Of a stretch of DNA of 46,578 bases, positions 42,027 to 46,578 are shown piece after piece. This DNA comes from Lachnospiraceae bacterium (GTDB lineage: Bacteria; Bacillota; Clostridia; Lachnospirales; Lachnospiraceae). Where the stretch lies: assembly GCA_910574285.1 (NCBI GenBank), contig CAJTAL010000033.1, positions 1 to 46,578 on the forward strand, written 5' to 3'. How positions within the stretch are numbered: the stretch's first letter is position 1; the number at the start of each line of letters is the position of its first letter. A model generated the notes under the pieces. The model had not been told where the DNA came from. It ran no database searches and saw only the letters and a program-made list of their open reading frames with translations. The position numbers were made by a program, and so were the translations under genes.

Positions 42027-43277
42027 ATGAGGATAGAAGAAAAATATTCAAAGTGTTTTACTCCATTAAATATCTATTTGTTTATAAGCCTAAGTGGAAT
42101 AATATTATTTTTTATAGCAGCATTTTTTGAACAAACTAAAGTATTCGATTGGATTATGATGGAAAATAACTCCGACTGGGTTACTTCTGATTATTTTAGG
42201 CATGTACATCATAGCCAATATCTAAGCAATATATATCACATGGAGTTAGATGCGTATTTTCCTCCAATGGCGTATATTTTTTATTGTTTTATTTATAGAA
42301 TTTCATTTAATGGATATTTAAGTGATGATTATAGGGATATGCTTACAGAACCTTATCAGATTATCATATTTATTATGTATACGTTAATCGCAGTAGTATG
42401 GCTTGGCTATATATTTGATGAATTGAATATTTCTATAACAAAGAGGAGATTGCTCTTCTTTTCTGTCGTTTTCTCGGTGCCTGTTTTTGCAGGGGCTCTT
42501 GAACGTGGAAATATGGCTTTATATGTTATTGTAATCATACTTAATGCACTGATATGGAAGGATTCTGATCAATGTTGGAAACGAGAAGCATCGTTAATAT
42601 TGATTGCAATAGCAGCTGGGCTCAAAGTATATCCGGCAGTATTGGGATTATTGTATATAAAAGAGAAAAGAAGGAAAGAAGCAATACGTTTGATTATATA
42701 TGGGATCTTATGTTTTTTCATGCCATTTATATTTTTGGGGGGTTTAGGGGGTCTATTGGCGTATATTAAAAAACTAATAGAGTTGATGTCAAGGGAATAT
42801 TTTGGCAGAATACAATTTTTTAAAGGCTTAATGAGTTTTACCTTATTATCAAATGAAGCTATATCGATTTTGAATTTTTTGTTTATAATGGGATTATTAG
42901 TTGCAATAATTTTTACTAAAAATAAATTGTATGAAATGATATATTTTGCATCCTTTATGGCATTTGTACCGGGAAATGCATATAGATATACATTGATTTA
43001 TTTTTTGATAATAGTATTTACGATGTTTAGAGATTTTGATGGGGAGAATAGGACAGATATTAGTATATATGTTTTTTCAATTGTTTTAGGATCATTGTTT
43101 AGTATACCAACGTTAATGGGAGTTATAACAGGATTTAAATTGAATTTTGGGATTTATACGTATACTTATGTTGAAAGATATATTTATACTTTGGCGTGGG
43201 GGATATTAGTTTATGCTATAATCATAGAAGTTTATAATCTATTTAAAAACTGTTTGATAGTTAAGTGGAAAAGTTGA
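42027..43277 (+). CDS. GT87-like (DUF2029) polyprenyl-phosphate-dependent glycosyltransferase
   Basis: A 416-residue GT-C type membrane protein with about ten hydrophobic segments. The external-loop acidic site is near DWVTSDYFRHVHHSQYL. The family block is GALERGNMALYVIVIILNALIW, then IAAGLKVYPAVLGLLYIKEKRRKEA. Members use polyprenyl-phospho-sugars on the outer membrane face. Next to the phosphoribosyltransferase, transfer of a pentofuranose to the glycan is the natural reading, but mannose is used by other members. The gap from the upstream gene is 12 nt. Confidence 0.78.
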   Translation: MRIEEKYSKCFTPLNIYLFISLSGIILFFIAAFFEQTKVFDWIMMENNSDWVTSDYFRHVHHSQYLSNIYHMELDAYFPPMAYIFYCFIYRISFNGYLSDDYRDMLTEPYQIIIFIMYTLIAVVWLGYIFDELNISITKRRLLFFSVVFSVPVFAGALERGNMALYVIVIILNALIWKDSDQCWKREASLILIAIAAGLKVYPAVLGLLYIKEKRRKEAIRLIIYGILCFFMPFIFLGGLGGLLAYIKKLIELMSREYFGRIQFFKGLMSFTLLSNEAISILNFLFIMGLLVAIIFTKNKLYEMIYFASFMAFVPGNAYRYTLIYFLIIVFTMFRDFDGENRTDISIYVFSIVLGSLFSIPTLMGVITGFKLNFGIYTYTYVERYIYTLAWGILVYAIIIEVYNLFKNCLIVKWKS

Positions 43278-43292
43278 AGTGGTATTAGTAAA

Positions 43293-43985
43293 GTGGAAGG
43301 TAGAATAACTCGAAAGTCAATTAGAAAATATAAATCATATATAGTTGATGTCGACGGAACATTATATTTTCAATTTGGTGTTAGATGGAAAATGATATGG
43401 AGTATAATATGTTATATTATTAAACAACCTTGGAAACTTCAGGATATTCGTATAATTTATTTGTATCGCTTGTTAAGAAAAAATGGGGAATTGGTGCATA
43501 CATGTAATTTTACGGATATGGAATTTGCTTATGTTGCATCAAAAGTTAATACAACATCTGAGTATGTGCGAGATGTTGTTTATCATTGGATGATAGAAAT
43601 CCCATTAAAGTATATAGTGCAAGAGAAAGATAAAAAATTGTTGGATTTTTTGGCAGAAAGGAAGAAGAAGGGGGCAGATATAATTGTTTATTCAGATTAT
43701 CCTATAAAAGAGAAACTTATATGTTTAAAATTTAGTTATAGTAAAGGATATTATTCTGGTGATGAAAGAATCAAGTGTATGAAGCCAGATCCGAAAGGTT
43801 TAATGAATATTATTAGAGAAAATAATCTTAAAGTAAATAATTGCTTATTTATAGGGGATAGACTTGAGAAAGATGGATGTTGTGCAGAGAAATGTAGTAT
43901 GGATTATTTGATATTACCCAAGAATAAAAATAAAAGGAAAAAAGTGTGGAAAACACTTAATATTGATGAAGGAGAATCATATTAA
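43293..43985 (+). CDS. HAD-superfamily phosphatase
   Basis: A 230-residue HAD hydrolase. Motif I is YIVDVDGTLY (nucleophile Asp and acid/base Asp), motif II IVYSDYP, motif III Lys in KCMKPDPKG, motif IV LFIGDRLEKDG. The cap is helical, inserted after motif I. Its position after the phosphoribosyltransferase and GT87 genes suggests removal of the 5-phosphate from polyprenyl-phospho-phosphoribose, though it lacks a membrane anchor. The start is GTG 43293 with only a weak ribosome site, 15 nt after the preceding stop. It is the last gene of the glycan locus; a terminator follows. Confidence 0.82.
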   Translation: MEGRITRKSIRKYKSYIVDVDGTLYFQFGVRWKMIWSIICYIIKQPWKLQDIRIIYLYRLLRKNGELVHTCNFTDMEFAYVASKVNTTSEYVRDVVYHWMIEIPLKYIVQEKDKKLLDFLAERKKKGADIIVYSDYPIKEKLICLKFSYSKGYYSGDERIKCMKPDPKGLMNIIRENNLKVNNCLFIGDRLEKDGCCAEKCSMDYLILPKNKNKRKKVWKTLNIDEGESY

Positions 43986-44018
43986 AGATATATGTACTAT
44001 GCCCATGGAATGTAAATT

Positions 44019-44051
44019 AAAGTTATTCATAAAGTGACTATAACTTTTTTT
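44019..44051 (+). terminator. Terminator of the glycan operon
   Basis: AAAGTTAT (44019-44026) pairs with ATAACTTT (44040-44047) and the T run continues to 44051. It lies 34 nt after the HAD gene. Confidence 0.65.
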
Positions 44052-44247
44052 GTTGTTGTATTCATATATGTTATTTCATATATTTAAAAAGTATTTATTT
44101 AAGGGTTATAGGATTTTGTGATTAAAATCAAATGTGATTCTGTTTTTCTAAAAATTCTAAAATTGATCCCAATCTCTGGGAGATTTCCATGATGGAACGA
44201 GTAAAATAAAAAACAATCAAAAAATAACCCTAATTTCAAGTATCTAA

Positions 44248-44276
44248 TTGTCTGATCAATGATTTTCTGTTATAGT
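44248..44276 (+). promoter_or_regulatory. Promoter upstream of the Rpn remnant
   Basis: TTGTCT (44248-44253), 17-bp spacer, TATAGT (44271-44276). The rest of the gene-free stretch 43986-44404 holds small repeats (CTAGC twice near 44305-44321) and a minor AATCTC/GAGATT hairpin, with no gene seen. Confidence 0.5.
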
Positions 44277-44404
44277 AAGATTAGTACAGTGAATAATAAG
44301 TAACTAGCATCTTGACTAGCTTCAGGATTTTAACCTGATTATGGAGGCTGGCTCCTGGAAGCATTTTGAATTTCAGAGTAAGAAATATAGCAAAGATAGA
44401 GGCG

Positions 44405-44668
44405 ATGGTGTTTATTATGGCAGATAAGTTTTTAGAACGGATCGAGATGGAAGAGATCAGGGAGGGACTTCGGATGACGAGATTAGGAGAGATGTTAGTA
44501 GAATTGGGAAAAGAAGAGGGATTGACTGCAGGAAGAGGTGAAGGGATTGATCGCGTGAATTATTTGAATAACCGGCTGATCAGAGAAAAGAGATATGCTG
44601 ATCTAGAACGGGCAGCGAAAGATAAAGCATTTCAGAGGCAATTATTTGAAGAATATAGCATTTCATGA
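44405..44668 (+). pseudogene. C-terminal remnant of an Rpn-type (PD-(D/E)XK) nuclease/transposase_31 protein
   Basis: Only the last part of the family is present. MADKFLERIEMEEIREGLRMTRLGEMLVELGKEEG, followed by a helical tail ending AAKDKAFQRQLFEEYSIS, matches the end of recombination-promoting nuclease (Rpn) proteins, which are about 300 residues long. The nuclease domain with its PD-ExK motif is absent, and the reading frame upstream is short and uninformative. The start is uncertain (ATG 44405 or 44417). It marks DNA decay at the right edge of the glycan locus. It could still encode a small expressed protein, as a promoter is present. Confidence 0.55.
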
Positions 44669-44713
44669 TTTTATGGTTTACGTTTTTATACTTTACTTTG
44701 GAAAATAACCGGA

Positions 44714-44742
44714 TTGAATAGTGAAGTAAAGTATGTTAAAAT
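44714..44742 (+). promoter_or_regulatory. Promoter of the DUF4062-TPR gene
   Basis: TTGAAT (44714-44719), 17-bp spacer, TAAAAT (44737-44742). Transcription would begin near 44749, just before the hairpin. Confidence 0.6.
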
Positions 44743-44756
44743 AAAAATGGTTAATC

Positions 44757-44815
44757 AATGGTAAGGAAATCAGGAGAAGATATTTCTCCTTGTTTGCTTA
44801 CCATTTTTATTTTTA
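44757..44815 (+). terminator. Terminator-like hairpin in the DUF4062 leader
   Basis: AATGGTAAG (44757-44765) pairs with CTTACCATT (44797-44805), and inside it AGGAGAA (44772-44778) pairs with TTCTCCT (44784-44790). Three or four more A-U/G-U pairs lie between the stems. TTTATTTTT follows. The whole structure begins about 8 nt after the predicted transcript start, so it can act as an attenuator or produce a short RNA. Confidence 0.65.
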
Positions 44816-44833
44816 CAGAAAGGATGAGAAGAT

Positions 44834-46306
44834 ATGGCGAAAAAATTACAGGTGTTTGTTTCCTCGACATATGTAGATTTGATTGAGGAACGCCAGAGAG
44901 CTGTACAGGCAATCTTGGATGCAGGTCACATTCCTGCCGGAATGGAGTTATTTAAGGCAGGAAAAACACAGATGGAGACGATTAAGAAATGGATCGATGA
45001 GTCCGATGTATATTGTCTGATCTTGGGCGGCCGGTATGGTTCGGTGGAAGAAGAATCCGGATTGAGTTATACTCAGCTTGAATATGAATATGCTCTCTCT
45101 AAGGAAAAGAATGTTTTCGCAATTGTGTTGTCTGACAGTAGGCTTCATCAAAAGGCAGCAGAAGATCCTAAAGGGAAGTACATCGAAGAAGAAAATAAGC
45201 TTAAATACGAGCAATTCAAGAAGAAAGTGAAAGAAAGGATATGCAGATTTGCGGAAAGTACTGCAGATGTAGCAACCGCTATATCCCAACAGTTGAATTA
45301 TATTATGAATACGCAGGATGCGGAATTGGTCGGATGGGTAAGAGGAACGAAGGATGTTCTGTTAAAAGAAGATAATTCTGGAAAGCAGATACAGGCGGAT
45401 GCTTCTAAAAAGCTCATGGATGCAGATATCTATAAGGAAAAGATGAGTGAGGCTGATTGGGAGAAACTAAGAAAGGCAGACGAAAAAATAAGGATATCAC
45501 CAGGGGAGCCTCTTGGATATGTGGAGCGTGGGAAATTGCTGGTTTCAATAGATATCAGTTATTTGCAGAAGGCAATTCCGGATTTCCTATACGCAATTTT
45601 CCTTAATCCTGAATATTCGTGGGCTTATTATGAGATGATACAAGCACTGAGCGATGGGAATGATCATACCAGGGCGATGTATTATGCGGAAGAGGCGTGC
45701 CGTTTATTTCCAAAAGAAGGAAATGCCTATGGTTGCCGTGCATTTGTCAAGTGTGCAAAAAAGTATTATTCGGACAGCATAGAGGATTGTAACAAAGCGA
45801 TTGAATTGTTATCGAACAGATGGTTTTATAATACAAGAGGGCGCTGTTATAGAGGGCTGGGGAAGTATTATGAGGCTCTTGAAGATTTTGTAAGGGCTCA
45901 CAGGCTTGATCAGGATTATCCTTATGCTGTAACAAATGCAAAAGGAATAGTTAAGAAAATCGGAATATCCAATGTGATTCATACTGCTGCGGCAGAGAAA
46001 GCAGGAGGGGATTTTGAAAAAGCGAAGAGATATCTTGATGGCGCATTATTAGCAGACCCGTCTAATGAAGAGGGACTTCAGGAGATTGGCGGCTGGTATT
46101 ATGATAAAAGAAATTATTATGAAGCGTTGGAATACTGGAAAAAGGCTCTGGAGTTAAATAAATCCTGCAAGAATTATTATCTTTGCGCAGCAGCTTATTT
46201 TGGGTTGAATGACCGTCAGAATGCAAAGAAATATTGTAAATTAGCATTGGACAGTCTAGATGACGGATATCATAATTTGGCGGAAGAAATGTGGGAAAAG
46301 CTATAG
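44834..46306 (+). CDS. DUF4062-TPR protein
   Basis: A 490-residue soluble protein. Residues 1-150 are DUF4062, a TIR/SLOG-like nucleotide-type fold: KLQVFVSSTYVDLIEERQRAVQAIL, GHIPAGMELF, IDESDVYCLILGGRYGS and SYTQLEYEYALSKEKNVFAIV. From about 225 to the end are tetratricopeptide-like repeats (for example YDKRNYYEALEYWKKALELN). DUF4062 is found at the N-terminus of bacterial conflict proteins, often joined to STAND ATPases. This version has TPRs but no ATPase, which suggests a sensor or adaptor whose effector is the DUF4062 part. AGGA lies 9 nt before the ATG. No partner gene is visible before the window ends. Confidence 0.85.
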   Translation: MAKKLQVFVSSTYVDLIEERQRAVQAILDAGHIPAGMELFKAGKTQMETIKKWIDESDVYCLILGGRYGSVEEESGLSYTQLEYEYALSKEKNVFAIVLSDSRLHQKAAEDPKGKYIEEENKLKYEQFKKKVKERICRFAESTADVATAISQQLNYIMNTQDAELVGWVRGTKDVLLKEDNSGKQIQADASKKLMDADIYKEKMSEADWEKLRKADEKIRISPGEPLGYVERGKLLVSIDISYLQKAIPDFLYAIFLNPEYSWAYYEMIQALSDGNDHTRAMYYAEEACRLFPKEGNAYGCRAFVKCAKKYYSDSIEDCNKAIELLSNRWFYNTRGRCYRGLGKYYEALEDFVRAHRLDQDYPYAVTNAKGIVKKIGISNVIHTAAAEKAGGDFEKAKRYLDGALLADPSNEEGLQEIGGWYYDKRNYYEALEYWKKALELNKSCKNYYLCAAAYFGLNDRQNAKKYCKLALDSLDDGYHNLAEEMWEKL

Positions 46307-46578
46307 AAAAACCTGTAGAAAGAACAATAGATTAGCTGTTATGATAGTAAGATCAGAACGCAGCTGCCTATTGAATGTCGGAAATGGGACTTTTCAATGC
46401 AGTAAGCGAGAAAATTAGTTATAAAAAATTCATAAATGTTTTGTTGCATTAGCCTATATAAAATCAATGTTAACAACTTAGTAGTGGTATGACATTACAA
46501 CAGGATTAAGCCATTGAACCAACAATAATAGATGATAGGAATGATAAAAATACACTAAAAAAGGGCGGACTTCCCCCT
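46307..46578. other. Right end of window without recognisable gene
   Basis: No ORF, RNA gene or clear terminator was recognised in this AT-rich end piece. Confidence 0.6.

Overview
The window looks like a chromosomal segment of an anaerobic gut-type Firmicute, most likely Lachnospiraceae. The reasons are strong AGGAGG-type ribosome sites, frequent TTG starts, low-GC promoters, a DUF3169/Xre pair, a helicase with helicase-associated repeats, and a LoaP-type NusG paralogue heading a glycan operon. Species cannot be fixed from the sequence alone.

Layout. (1) 1-3024 is AT-rich: a GNAT acetyltransferase on the minus strand, then a two-gene operon (small unknown protein plus HD-domain phosphohydrolase) behind a long structured leader. 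(2) 3116-4980 is an Lsa/Vga-like ABC-F ribosome-protection gene behind a roughly 350-nt leader with a six-codon ORF and two terminator-like hairpins. (3) 4980-15000 is more GC-rich core chromosome: RidA-like protein, rarA, an MGMT-family protein, glmM, a hybrid histidine kinase, an autoregulated Xre/DUF3169 pair, and eno. (4) 15071-18128 is a 0.4-kb segment bounded by inverted copies of a terminator hairpin, followed by a helicase. (5) 18468-44051 is a large glycan locus, ending at a terminator. (6) 44248-46306 holds an Rpn-nuclease remnant and a DUF4062-TPR protein with a terminator-like hairpin in its 5' leader.

The glycan locus is the centre of interest. LoaP and a DegT-family aminotransferase have the composition of the flanking chromosome. 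From about 20,460 the DNA becomes visibly AT-rich and stays so to about 44,300, which suggests an acquired or exchanged cassette. The cassette encodes a NeuD/PglD-like acyltransferase; a hydroxyacyl-CoA dehydrogenase and a thiolase; a phosphoglycosyl transferase; a sugar formyltransferase and a PIG-L deacetylase; several glycosyltransferases; LicD; a predicted beta-propeller protein; Wzy and Wzx; and a UDP-HexNAc 6-dehydrogenase. It then encodes a three-domain PEP mutase fusion, a phosphonoacetaldehyde reductase-like Fe-alcohol dehydrogenase and a phosphonopyruvate decarboxylase, followed by a UbiA-type polyprenyl-phosphate phosphoribosyltransferase, a GT87-like enzyme and a HAD phosphatase.

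My reading (inference) is a Wzx/Wzy-type surface polysaccharide that begins with a 4-amino-4,6-dideoxy sugar. That sugar may carry an unusual acyl group made on site. The polymer may be decorated with 2-hydroxyethylphosphonate through a CMP-activated intermediate and LicD, and may carry pentofuranose supplied from a polyprenyl-phosphate donor. Each pathway is known separately. The combination in one LoaP-headed operon is the candidate undescribed system. No tRNA, rRNA, CRISPR array, intact insertion sequence or integrase was seen. All family assignments are by motif reading, without database searches.
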